From the NCBI GenBank assembly GCA_012103455.1, contig WLWT01000001.1, positions 1,288,001-1,352,000 on the forward strand: a DNA stretch of 64,000 bases, read 5' to 3'. The stretch's first letter is position 1, and every line of letters starts with the position of its first letter. The position numbers and the translations under genes are program-made. The stretch is from Gammaproteobacteria bacterium (GTDB taxonomy: Bacteria > Pseudomonadota > Gammaproteobacteria > HK1). Of the stretch, positions 8,426 to 15,907 are shown one piece after another. Under the pieces are notes generated by a model. The model had not been told where the DNA came from. It saw only the letters and a list, made by a program, of their open reading frames with translations, and made no database searches.

Positions 8426-10000
8426 TCAGTTGTACATTTCAAGGGCCGGCAGGAACACACGGAAAAGAGCGCCGCCCGCACCAGCGGCGTCCACTAACAC
8501 GTGGCCGCCGTGCTCATGCACGATACCATGAACCACCGACAGCCCCATGCCCGTCCCTATGCCGGCGGCCTTGGTGGAAAAAAACGGATCGAACATCTTC
8601 GCCACCACCGCCGGTTCGATGCCGGTGCCCTCATCCTCCACGCACAGTTCGACAAAAAGGCCGTCGAATCCGGCACCACATGACACACAAGTGACCTGAT
8701 GTACGCTGCGCTCCGCCAAACTCACGGTTATGGCGCCACCGCCGGAGCCACGCATCGCATCCCTGGCATTAATACAAAGATTCAGCACCACCCGGTGAAG
8801 TTGTACTGAATCCAACCGCGTCACGAAATTACGCGCGCCCAGATTCGCCTCGACCGTGATGTTCGGCGGCAGCATGGGCAATAAAAACGATAGCGCCTCC
8901 TCGACCACCGCCGCCATGGGCCGCAGCTCCGTCTCCGGTGGTTCCACCCGGCTAAACGCGAGCAATTGATAGACCACCTCGCGGGCTCTTTCACCACCGC
9001 GGCGGATTTCATGCAGATATTCGACCAAGGTTTCCCTGGAACCACCGTCCATCTCCATGAGCAACAACTCGGTAAAGCCGAGCATGCCGGTCAATATATT
9101 GTTGAAGTCATGGGCCACGCCGCCCGCAAGCTGGCCCACCGCCTCCATCTTATGCGCTTGGCGCAGACGGGCGTCCAAGGCATCACGCTCGCGCTGCGCT
9201 TCCCGGTGCGCGGTCACATCCAGAAAAGTCACCACGGCGCCGACCCGCTCGCCGTCTCGCATCACCGGGTGCGCCCGGTACGACACCGGTATCGAGCTGC
9301 CATCGGCCCGCCACATCACCTCGGTATTGACGTGCACGCCATCGCCATCGCGCAACACCGTGTATAGTGGCGAATCGATCACGCCAAGCGGCTCGCCCGC
9401 CTCATCGGAGGGATGCACCAGCGCATGCATATCGCGCCCCAACAGGTGCGCCTCACTGGGAAACCCGAGCAGGTCCACGCAGGAGCGGTTGGCAAAGGTA
9501 AAGCGCCCCTCCATGTCGATGCCGAACGCGGCCTCGGCGATATTGTCCAGCAACTGATGATGCCGCTGGCGCAAATCTTCCTGTGCTTGCCGTAGCTCCG
9601 TGATATCGGTGCGCACGGCGACGATACCGCCCGACGGTGTTACCTGCTCGCTCAAGCGCACCACGCGGCCATCGGCGAAGGTCTGCTCCACCGGCCCTCT
9701 AGGATTGCGGTGCTCATCGATACGCTGGACAATGGCTCGCCGCCTGGCCTTATCGTTCTTGCCGAACCGGCCATCGGCGTATTGTGCCTGGAGCAGCTCT
9801 TTGTAGCTGATCCCAGGGCGCAGCAAAGCGGCAATAGAGGGGAACAACTGCCGGTGATTCTCATTGAAAGTCACCACCCGGTCATCCGCGTCGAAAAGAA
9901 TAAAACCATCGGCGATCGCCTCCAGTGCTTCCTCCAACAATGCCAGCCGCGCCCGTAGTTGTCCCTCGTTGAGCCGTCCTATGTCGCTGCGTAACGTCAT
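8426..10000 (-). CDS. Cytoplasmic PAS-PAS sensor histidine kinase
   Basis: A 524-aa hybrid-free kinase without membrane segments. A PAS-like domain covers ~20-135 (AIADGFILFDADDRVVTFNENH). A second PAS covers ~145-270 (NIAEAAFGIDMEGRFTFANRSCVDLLGF). The HisKA motif GGVAHDFNNILTGMLGF holds the phosphoacceptor His. The HATPase has the N box (LNLCINARDAM), VEDEGTGI, FDPFFSTK and GTGMGLSVVHGIV. A pair CVSC sits in the ATPase loop region. The architecture resembles soluble energy- or redox-sensing kinases. No response regulator is adjacent, so its partner is unknown. The GST gene follows on the same strand. Confidence 0.93.
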   Translation of the reverse strand: MTLRSDIGRLNEGQLRARLALLEEALEAIADGFILFDADDRVVTFNENHRQLFPSIAALLRPGISYKELLQAQYADGRFGKNDKARRRAIVQRIDEHRNPRGPVEQTFADGRVVRLSEQVTPSGGIVAVRTDITELRQAQEDLRQRHHQLLDNIAEAAFGIDMEGRFTFANRSCVDLLGFPSEAHLLGRDMHALVHPSDEAGEPLGVIDSPLYTVLRDGDGVHVNTEVMWRADGSSIPVSYRAHPVMRDGERVGAVVTFLDVTAHREAQRERDALDARLRQAHKMEAVGQLAGGVAHDFNNILTGMLGFTELLLMEMDGGSRETLVEYLHEIRRGGERAREVVYQLLAFSRVEPPETELRPMAAVVEEALSFLLPMLPPNITVEANLGARNFVTRLDSVQLHRVVLNLCINARDAMRGSGGGAITVSLAERSVHQVTCVSCGAGFDGLFVELCVEDEGTGIEPAVVAKMFDPFFSTKAAGIGTGMGLSVVHGIVHEHGGHVLVDAAGAGGALFRVFLPALEMYN

Positions 10001-10430
10001 AACTTCACCCGGGCTCGCGCAATATTTCGACGCTACCGATCGCTACTCGGTGGTTTTTCAAGTGTGGGTCCTGCGGCAAGACATCATGAACTTTCGGGCT
10101 TGATGCTCTCCAGCGAAACCATCGGCACAACTGATCATAATTCTAGTGCTTTTGGTGGGAACTGGCGCTGGCCCAGCGGCCATGCCAGGCGCTTCACGGT
10201 TTTTTGTACCCCGAGAACTCGCAACCACTCATCCGCCTCACCCTGCGCCTCTACCTCGACACTGCCACCCATGGTACCGCCCGCATGGTCACTATTAGTT
10301 GTTCCAGTCTTCGTTTTGCGCGAGTAGTACACCCCGGCGGGCTGACTTTGCTCCACTCGTGATAGCCGGATATGCTCTTGCCGTGCAGGCCGTACGAGCA
10401 GTAACAGCGAGTTCGAACAGAGTTTTCCCC
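10001..10430. other. 430-bp divergent intergenic region, no gene seen
   Basis: This is the spacer between the leftward PAS kinase and the rightward Nudix gene, so both promoters should lie here. A minus-strand open frame (10135-10464) crosses the Nudix start and shows no family motif; I regard it as chance. No convincing repeat, RNA or operator was identified. Confidence 0.5.
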
Positions 10431-11162
10431 ATGCCAAGCCAGCCCCCGTCACCCGCCCATGCACCGCCCATTGATGCGGCCACCGTGGTGATAGCCCGCG
10501 ATACCCGTGCCGGCATCGAAGTGCTCATGTTACGCAAGAACTCCATGATCCTCTTCGGCGGCATGTGGGTGTTTCCCGGCGGCCGCGTGGATGCGGAAGA
10601 CGGCGCCGGGGCCACCGATGCATTGGACGCATTTCGCAACGCGGCCAAGCGCGAAGCGCAGGAAGAGGCCGGCATCGAGCTCAGCGGTTGCGCACTCAAG
10701 CACTTCGCCCATTGGCTGCCGCCACCCATTCGGCCAACGCGCTTTTCCACCCATTTCTTCCTCACCCGAGCGCCGGAAGAGATGGCGGAAATTGCTATAG
10801 ATGGCGCAGAGATCACCGAGCACGCATGGGTCATGCCATCCACCGCGCTCAGGTGGCGCCACGAGGGAGAGATAGAGATCGTGACGCCGACCTTCGTGAC
10901 CCTGGACTGGCTACGCCGCTACGGTACCGTGCAGCAGGTGTTGGACAGCATCGAAGCACCCTTCGAATACCACACCCACATCACGCAAACCCCCGAAGGC
11001 TCGATTGCCTTCTACCACGGTGACGTGGCCTACGACTTGTTGGATCCGAACATGCCCGGCCCCCGGCGCCGCGCCAATATGCTGAAAAGCGGTTGGTGGT
11101 GGGAAGAACATGACGGCGAGGGCAATGGGCCTTGGACCGAGCCGGTGGATTTTTCTCTTTGA
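10431..11162 (+). CDS. NUDIX hydrolase (NUDT19-like)
   Basis: A 243-aa protein of the Nudix superfamily, which hydrolyses nucleoside diphosphates linked to another moiety. MWVFPGGRVDAED followed by AAKREAQEEAGIEL is a Nudix box with an extended loop between the Gly and the REuxEE part, as in NUDT19/CoA-pyrophosphatase-like members. The C-terminus (HGDVAYDLLDPNMPGPRRRANML ... WWWEEHDGEG) is conserved in this subgroup. The ATG at 10431 is used because the Nudix fold starts ~20 residues later; a longer frame opens at 10299 without support. The likely substrate class is a CoA ester or dinucleotide, which is inference. Confidence 0.9.
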   Translation: MPSQPPSPAHAPPIDAATVVIARDTRAGIEVLMLRKNSMILFGGMWVFPGGRVDAEDGAGATDALDAFRNAAKREAQEEAGIELSGCALKHFAHWLPPPIRPTRFSTHFFLTRAPEEMAEIAIDGAEITEHAWVMPSTALRWRHEGEIEIVTPTFVTLDWLRRYGTVQQVLDSIEAPFEYHTHITQTPEGSIAFYHGDVAYDLLDPNMPGPRRRANMLKSGWWWEEHDGEGNGPWTEPVDFSL

Positions 11163-11171
11163 TGTGCGTAG

Positions 11172-11250
11172 TCAGGTCGCCAACATCTCCAGCAAGCATC
11201 GGTTAACCATGTCCGGTTCCTCGCACATCACCCGATGACCGGTGTTGCTT
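11172..11250 (-). pseudogene. C-terminal remnant of an alpha/beta hydrolase
   Basis: Reading leftward, the sequence encodes TGHRVMCEEPDMVNRCLLEM followed by a stop. This matches the end of alpha/beta hydrolases, where the catalytic His lies in a GHxxxxEEP context. Nothing of the upstream part of the gene is found. The toxin-antitoxin module starts four bases away, so the module or its flanking event probably removed the rest. Confidence 0.6.
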
Positions 11251-11253
11251 ATG

Positions 11254-11562
11254 CTAGGTTAGCCTTTTCATGATTCGCTCAATCATGCTCATGCGCTCGT
11301 GGAATATAGCGAGAATCAGCGTCGGTTTGCCTTCTCGTTCCAGACCGAAGATGTAGTGATGCTCATATTTGCTGACTTTCAATCCCCTGGCAAGGTCATC
11401 AAACCTTTTGTAATGCGCGTTACCGGTCGCCAAATCTTCCATCTTTCGCTCAAGCCCGGCCATATATTTTCGCACCTGGGTTACGCCCCAGCTCGCTGCC
11501 GTATAGGCAACAATGCCTTCTAAGTCCTCATCAGCTTCCGGGGCTTTCTCGTAATGAGCCAT
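11254..11562 (-). CDS. RelE/ParE-family toxin
   Basis: A 102-aa small basic protein with the ParE/RelE fold signature: DLEGIVAYTAASWGVTQVRKYM at the N-terminus, a central KRFDDLARGLKVSKYEHHYIFGLEREG and a C-terminal ILAIFHERMSMIERIMKRL. ParE members poison gyrase and RelE members cleave mRNA; the sequence does not decide between them. Only two bases separate it from the antitoxin stop, so the pair is one operon. The frame is complete. Confidence 0.88.
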   Translation of the reverse strand: MAHYEKAPEADEDLEGIVAYTAASWGVTQVRKYMAGLERKMEDLATGNAHYKRFDDLARGLKVSKYEHHYIFGLEREGKPTLILAIFHERMSMIERIMKRLT

Positions 11563-11564
11563 CG

Positions 11565-11825
11565 CTATATTTTGCCGAGCTTCTGCAGCGTTTCGTCTGT
11601 AATGCCTGACACGGATCGTTTGGAGGCGCCGCGTGTTTTCACGCTTTCAATACGATCATGCAATATGGCTTTTAGCTCTTCCCACGCCGCTTGCTCATCA
11701 TCGCCGTTGGAGGCAGGCAGAATACGTTCTAACACATACTCTCTAATGGTTTTGCCTTCGGTAGCCGCCAGCGCCTTAATCATCTGATGTTGTTCACTGG
11801 ATACTTCAACAATCAATCTGCTCAT
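11565..11825 (-). CDS. Antitoxin of the ParE-type module (RHH/ParD-like)
   Basis: An 86-aa protein. The N-terminal ~45 residues (LIVEVSSEQHQMIKALAATEGKTIREYVLERI) look like a ribbon-helix-helix DNA-binding unit, and the acidic C-terminal tail is expected to wrap the toxin. AAGGAGG is seven bases before the ATG. It is expected to repress its own promoter in the ~60 bp upstream, where ATGC-ATGA-GCAT forms a short palindrome. It forms a bicistronic pair with the downstream toxin. Confidence 0.85.
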   Translation of the reverse strand: MSRLIVEVSSEQHQMIKALAATEGKTIREYVLERILPASNGDDEQAAWEELKAILHDRIESVKTRGASKRSVSGITDETLQKLGKI

Positions 11826-11889
11826 CAGTCCTCCTTGTCGTCACAGTCTGATGATGCATGAGCATAGCAGCGAATGTACATTTATATAG

Positions 11890-12189
11890 GTTAAAGCTCA
11901 TCAATATCGCGCCATCGACCATCCGCTGAAAGCCCTACACCTTGAGACCGGCTGGACTGTACCCGATTGAGGTAGCCGTACACGTACAGCTTCAGCCATC
12001 GTAGCGGGGTTGTAGGCAGGCCGTCCTGAGGAGCGAGGCGCGACGCTGAAACCCAGTCCGGAGAAGGTCGAGCGCGTCAATGAATACGGCAATCGCCCTG
12101 ACAGCATTGTCTTCGTCGATATATGCATCGAGCGTTTCCGGAAACAGCGTGCTCTGATACCGATTCACACCCTGGATGAAATCCGTCAT
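11890..12189 (-). pseudogene. IS1182-family transposase N-terminal remnant
   Basis: The fragment starts with MTDFIQGVNRYQSTLFPETLDAYIDEDNAVRAI, the usual beginning of IS1182 transposases. It shifts frame to SGRPAYNPA and shifts again to LKLYVYGYLNRVQSSR. The remaining ~350 residues and both element ends are missing. It marks past IS activity at the left border of the accessory island. Confidence 0.8.
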
Positions 12190-12316
12190 CTCATGCCCCG
12201 GTGGTACAACACCAAGAGCATACCGAAGCCGGACTTTTCACACAGTCTGGCCTCAAAGTTGACGGCGTAGTCTCTCCAGCGTAGGCGCGTCTCGCCAAAT
12301 CTGGAAACCACGCTCT

Positions 12317-12358
12317 TTGCATCGCCACCCCCAGAGTGTATGGTAAGATAATCTTACC
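12317..12358 (+). promoter_or_regulatory. Probable promoter with 17-bp palindromic operator
   Basis: GGTAAGATAATCTTACC at 12342-12358 is a perfect palindrome with a single central base. It overlaps and follows a possible -10 (TATGGT, 12339-12344) that has a -35-like TTGCAT 16 bases upstream (12317-12322). It lies just ahead of the six-gene operon whose second gene encodes an XRE repressor, so autoregulation is the natural reading. The palindrome is seen; its role is inferred. Confidence 0.6.
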
Positions 12359-12390
12359 TATAGTAACCTACTGTGAGAGGTCATCTACGG

Positions 12391-12693
12391 ATGTATCCCG
12401 CCACGCTGAAAAAGAAATTGATCGCCGTCCTCGAGCAAATCCAGATCGATAGCGGTCTTGAGTGCTCACGGTTGGATGGCGCAGTCAAACCAGTAGAGGG
12501 CATCCCGCAATTCGATAGCAAAGTCTGGCCGGTTGCCACAACGATTCTGGCTGTTGAGGTTGGTGTTGCCATCCCGAACAACATGAATATTTTCGTTGAC
12601 GAAGTCACAAAACTGCCTCGCTCCATTGATGAGATCGTGGTTGCTATTTCCTCCTTAATGCAGAACACGGAGAAGGAAGTGGCAACGCCATGA
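12391..12693 (+). CDS. Unknown small protein, first gene of the base-modification-like operon
   Basis: A 100-aa protein with no family I recognise. The N-terminal half is charged (LKKKLIAVLEQIQIDSGLECSRLDG). The centre has an alternating hydrophobic stretch (VWPVATTILAVEVGVAIP) that looks like beta strands rather than a membrane helix, and an acidic helix closes the protein. GAGAGG lies ten bases upstream of the ATG. The stop overlaps the next start by four bases (ATGA), so it is translationally coupled to the XRE gene. It may be a partner of the regulator, but no function can be assigned. Confidence 0.75.
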   Translation: MYPATLKKKLIAVLEQIQIDSGLECSRLDGAVKPVEGIPQFDSKVWPVATTILAVEVGVAIPNNMNIFVDEVTKLPRSIDEIVVAISSLMQNTEKEVATP

Positions 12694-13055
12694 CAGCCGA
12701 TTCGAAACGTAGCCGAATCGCGGCACGCCTGAAGGAAGCGCGCAAGCTCGCCGGACTTTCTCAGGGCAATATCGCGAAGATGCTCGGCTTGCACCGCCCG
12801 TCTGTCTCAGAGATTGAGGCAGGCAACCGGCGCGTCTCCAGTGACGAACTTTCTCGTCTTGCGGAGATCTACGATGTTAGCGTTGCTTGGCTGCTCGGTG
12901 AGGCGCCTGACGTACTCGACGCCAGTGATCCCCGAATTGAACTCGCCGCACGCGAATTGTCGAAGCTCAAGCCGGATGACCTCGAACGTCTTCTCAAGCT
13001 TCTGGCCGCTATGCGCAGTGGCTCCAACTCGAGTGAGGATAGCGATCTTCGATGA
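12690..13055 (+). CDS. XRE-family HTH transcriptional regulator
   Basis: A 121-aa regulator. The HTH_3 domain spans residues ~8-65 (RIAARLKEARKLAGLSQGNIAKMLGLHRPSVSEIEAGNRRV ... LSRLAEIYDVSVAWLLG). The C-terminal tail (RELSKLKPDDLERLLKLLAAMR) is helical. The gene starts in an ATGA overlap with the preceding ORF and ends in an ATGA overlap with the ImmA/IrrE peptidase. XRE-ImmA pairs in mobile elements work as a repressor with the protease that inactivates it. The 17-bp palindrome upstream of the operon is its likely site. Confidence 0.92.
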   Translation: MTADSKRSRIAARLKEARKLAGLSQGNIAKMLGLHRPSVSEIEAGNRRVSSDELSRLAEIYDVSVAWLLGEAPDVLDASDPRIELAARELSKLKPDDLERLLKLLAAMRSGSNSSEDSDLR

Positions 13056-13942
13056 ATGTTACGCGTACCATGCAACGCTCCGATCGCCGTACACTCGCCA
13101 CCGAAGCTATTCGCGCGGCTGCCGAAGCGCGTGCCCAGGCCAAAGTTGGCCAAGCGACTCCTATATGCATCTACGACATCTGCCAAAAGCTAGGCGTGGT
13201 TGTACGCTTTAATAACATCAATATGGAGGGCATGTACCAGCGCGGGACCCCGCCAAGAATCCATCTCTCAGCACATCGCCCTCTGGTACGGCGCAACTTT
13301 AACTGCGCACACGAACTCGGTCATCATGTCTTCGGACACGGTTCGTCGATCGACGAACTCTGCGAGGATGCTCAGAAGCGCTCACTGGACCCCAAGGAGT
13401 TTCTGGCGGATGCTTTCGCAGGTTTTGCTCTCATGCCGCTTATTGGTCTACGACGCGCCTTCTCGGTCCGTCACTGGGACCCCGCTCTCGCATCCGCAGC
13501 ACAGTTGTTTACCATCGCCTGCGAGTTCGGCGTTGGTTACTCTACACTTCTAACTCATCTGTCAGCAGGCGTCAGTCTCCTCTCGCGAACTCGCGCCGCC
13601 GACCTGCAACGCGTAACCCCAAAGGCATTGCGCACTTCTATCTTGGGCGAAGTCACGTCTGCTCCCTTGATAGTTGCCGATCACCACTATGCCGCTCCTA
13701 CCATTGACGCAGAGACCGAAACACTAATCCTCTTTCCGCCTGACACCACGGTTTCCGGCGACGGGCTGCGTCATGACCGAGATCTCATCAGTGGCCGACT
13801 GTTGCGGGCAGAGCGGACCGGTATCGTACGCGCTACTACCGACTCAGGATGGGCCGTTTTTGTCCGTATTGCCATCCGGGGCTATGTAGGGCTCGCCCAG
13901 TACCGTCATCTCGATGATGATCCCGATGAAGAGAACGGCTAA
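13052..13942 (+). CDS. ImmA/IrrE-family zinc metallopeptidase
   Basis: A 296-aa protein. The zinc motif CAHELGHHVFGHG (HExxH) is near residue 88, and the third ligand is in DPKEFLADAFAGFALMP. The last ~100 residues form an extra domain ending in GWAVFVRIAIRGYVGLAQYRHL. In ICEBs1 and related elements such peptidases cut the paired XRE repressor. It is coupled by a four-base overlap to the XRE gene, and the downstream TS-like gene starts four bases after its stop (or overlaps it if an earlier ATG is used). It presumably senses a signal that releases repression of this operon; the signal is unknown. Confidence 0.92.
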   Translation: MNVTRTMQRSDRRTLATEAIRAAAEARAQAKVGQATPICIYDICQKLGVVVRFNNINMEGMYQRGTPPRIHLSAHRPLVRRNFNCAHELGHHVFGHGSSIDELCEDAQKRSLDPKEFLADAFAGFALMPLIGLRRAFSVRHWDPALASAAQLFTIACEFGVGYSTLLTHLSAGVSLLSRTRAADLQRVTPKALRTSILGEVTSAPLIVADHHYAAPTIDAETETLILFPPDTTVSGDGLRHDRDLISGRLLRAERTGIVRATTDSGWAVFVRIAIRGYVGLAQYRHLDDDPDEENG

Positions 13943-13946
13943 GCCC

Positions 13947-14762
13947 ATGGAGCCTGTAGTGCTTAGAGAGACCAATCTATCGCACGCGTGGTTGCGGCTT
14001 CTGCTCCGGGTGCTCGACTGTGCTGGGACGGAGATTGCGCCTCTAGTGTTGAGCTTGTCCGGATTCCGTACGGATGGCTCACATCCAGAAGATGAATCTG
14101 TGCGCCGAGATCTAGACCGCTTACTAGCGCAAAGAGGCAAGCTCTCGTCAGAAGATGTGGCGTTCACGATTTTTCCGCAGAGACTCTGGAGGATGTCGGC
14201 CGGCGATCGCGACCGTTTCTTCGAACTCTACCGTAAGACATTCCCTCGATGGCGAGCCCTAAATAAAAAACTCAACCATCGCGGTCTGTATTTCGAGCGC
14301 TTGGCAATGTATGGCCGTGGACCGTGCGATGGCAACCAGTTGGAGTGGATCCTGTCTGAATACGGTTCTCGCTCAGGCGTGCGCCGTTCGCTTCTTCAGG
14401 CGACGACCTTTGATCCAGAGCGAGATCATGTCAGGAGTGCCCAACTAGGCTTTCCGTGCTTGCAGCAAGTGAGCTTCGTACCCACGGCAGAGGGTCTCGC
14501 TGTCAACGCTTTCTACGCCACCCAACAGATCTTCGACAAAGCCTACGGAAACTATCTCGGCCTTACTCACTTGGGTGCGTTTATGGCTCATGAGATGAGC
14601 TTGCCGCTTGCACAGGTAAACGTGATGGTGGGAGTGGCCAAATTGGAGCGTATTGGGAAAAGTGATCCTCAGCTTGCGCCATTGGTCGAGGCCGCGCGGG
14701 ACCTTGCGGATCCACCCGTGAGTGCTGTATTCCCGGCGCCTATTGCAGCGCTAGCCTCTTGA
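13947..14762 (+). CDS. Thymidylate-synthase-fold protein (dUMP/dCMP hydroxymethylase-like)
   Basis: About 271 aa. The stretch YGSRSGVRRSLLQATTFDPERD, then FPCLQQVSF with a Cys in the position of the TS nucleophile, then NAFYATQQIFDKAYGNYLGLTHLGAFMAHEM and a LAQVNVMVGVAKLERI tail follow the order of thymidylate synthase and its dUMP/dCMP hydroxymethylase relatives. The Arg normally found in the (Y)QRSxD phosphate-binding segment is not visible (YATQQ instead), so the substrate may differ. The start at 13947 follows a GAAGAG-type site; ATGs at 13914 and 13926 are alternatives. The gene sits inside the overlapped operon. The fold call is by eye and needs structure prediction. Confidence 0.72.
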   Translation: MEPVVLRETNLSHAWLRLLLRVLDCAGTEIAPLVLSLSGFRTDGSHPEDESVRRDLDRLLAQRGKLSSEDVAFTIFPQRLWRMSAGDRDRFFELYRKTFPRWRALNKKLNHRGLYFERLAMYGRGPCDGNQLEWILSEYGSRSGVRRSLLQATTFDPERDHVRSAQLGFPCLQQVSFVPTAEGLAVNAFYATQQIFDKAYGNYLGLTHLGAFMAHEMSLPLAQVNVMVGVAKLERIGKSDPQLAPLVEAARDLADPPVSAVFPAPIAALAS

Positions 14763-15907
14763 TTAAGAAGCCACATAAGCCTGCTATGCAGAAGACCTTA
14801 GCTGATGAAGCCAGCGTCGCAAGAAGGCCAACCCAAGGTGTTGTCCCTCTTACTCAGGGGGCCCCTGCACCCCTTGCTCCGATAGTTCTTCGCCATCTTG
14901 CTCCCGCTAAAGTCTCGCAAGTCTATGAGACTTATTGGCGCTTCGCCGCAGAGCGCCAAGCGGTATTCTTTCATCGTGTACGGGGATCGGCTCCTCCATG
15001 GACTCGAGACCCTGTTCTTAGGCACTACAAGTTCACTAATGCCTACCGCGCGTCTGACCGCGTGAGTCAGTATCTTATCCGCAATGTGATTTATAGGAGC
15101 GATCTACCTGATACGCCGCAGGACGTATGCTTTCGCATTTTGCTGTTTAAGTTTTTCAACAAGATCGAGACCTGGGAATTCCTGCAGCACGCCCTTGGGC
15201 CCATCACGTTCGAAGACTACCGCTTCGATCGCTACGACCAAGCGCTTCAAAGAGCAATGCGGGGTGGACAGCGGATTTACTCGGCCGCCTACATCATGCC
15301 CCCAGGGACCAGAGCATTCGGACAAGCAAAGAAGCATCAGAACCACCTCTTGTTGTTGGAGCGCATGATGCGAGAAGCGCTACCCGACCGCCTTGCACAG
15401 ACCCGAACAATGCGCGAAGGCTTTGAGCAGCTGCGGTCCTATCCAACGATCGGTGACTTTCTGGCTTATCAGTTTGTGACCGACATCAACTACAGCGAAG
15501 TCACACACTTCAGCGAAATGGAGTTTGTAGTACCGGGGCCAGGGGCGCGTGATGGGATTCGCAAATGTTTTGTCGATAGCGGGGGGCTCAACGAGCCGGA
15601 ACTGATTCGTTTCATGGCCGATCGTCAGGAGGAGGAAGCTACCCGGCTGGGATTGAATTTTCGAGCTTTGTGGGGCCGCCGTCTGCAGCTGATTGACTGC
15701 CAGAATCTATTCTGTGAAGTCGATAAATACGCACGGGTAGCACACCCTCACATCGCCGGCAGGACAGGACGCGTGCGAATAAAACAAAAGTTCGAACCCA
15801 CGGCGAAACCTGTCGAACTGTTCTATCCGCCGAAATGGGGAGTTAACGAGAAAATGCACGCCGCGCAAGAGGATGCGGCCATTGTAGGAGAGAACCATGG
15901 AGCTTGA
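14759..15907 (+). CDS. DNA base hypermodification protein (5-hmdU kinase helical domain / aGPT-PPlase superfamily)
   Basis: A 382-aa protein recognised by motifs of the phage thymine-hypermodification family: KFTNAYRASDRVSQYLIRNV, ILLFKFFNKIETWEFL, YPTIGDFLAYQFVTDINYS, EFVVPGPGARDGIRK (a GPG turn as in DNA-glycosylase-like helix-hairpin-helix folds) and LQLIDCQNLFCEVDKY. In phages such proteins act on 5-hydroxymethyl-dU in DNA after or together with a P-loop kinase. Here no P-loop is present, so it is the stand-alone helical domain. The TTG start overlaps the upstream stop (TTGA); ATG at 14786 is the alternative. It overlaps the MazG gene by 11 bases. Confidence 0.8.
   Translation: MIKKPHKPAMQKTLADEASVARRPTQGVVPLTQGAPAPLAPIVLRHLAPAKVSQVYETYWRFAAERQAVFFHRVRGSAPPWTRDPVLRHYKFTNAYRASDRVSQYLIRNVIYRSDLPDTPQDVCFRILLFKFFNKIETWEFLQHALGPITFEDYRFDRYDQALQRAMRGGQRIYSAAYIMPPGTRAFGQAKKHQNHLLLLERMMREALPDRLAQTRTMREGFEQLRSYPTIGDFLAYQFVTDINYSEVTHFSEMEFVVPGPGARDGIRKCFVDSGGLNEPELIRFMADRQEEEATRLGLNFRALWGRRLQLIDCQNLFCEVDKYARVAHPHIAGRTGRVRIKQKFEPTAKPVELFYPPKWGVNEKMHAAQEDAAIVGENHGA

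Noticed and set aside
10135..10464. Minus-strand ORF over the Nudix start
   Set aside because: No family motif or RBS, and it overlaps a well-supported gene; treated as chance.
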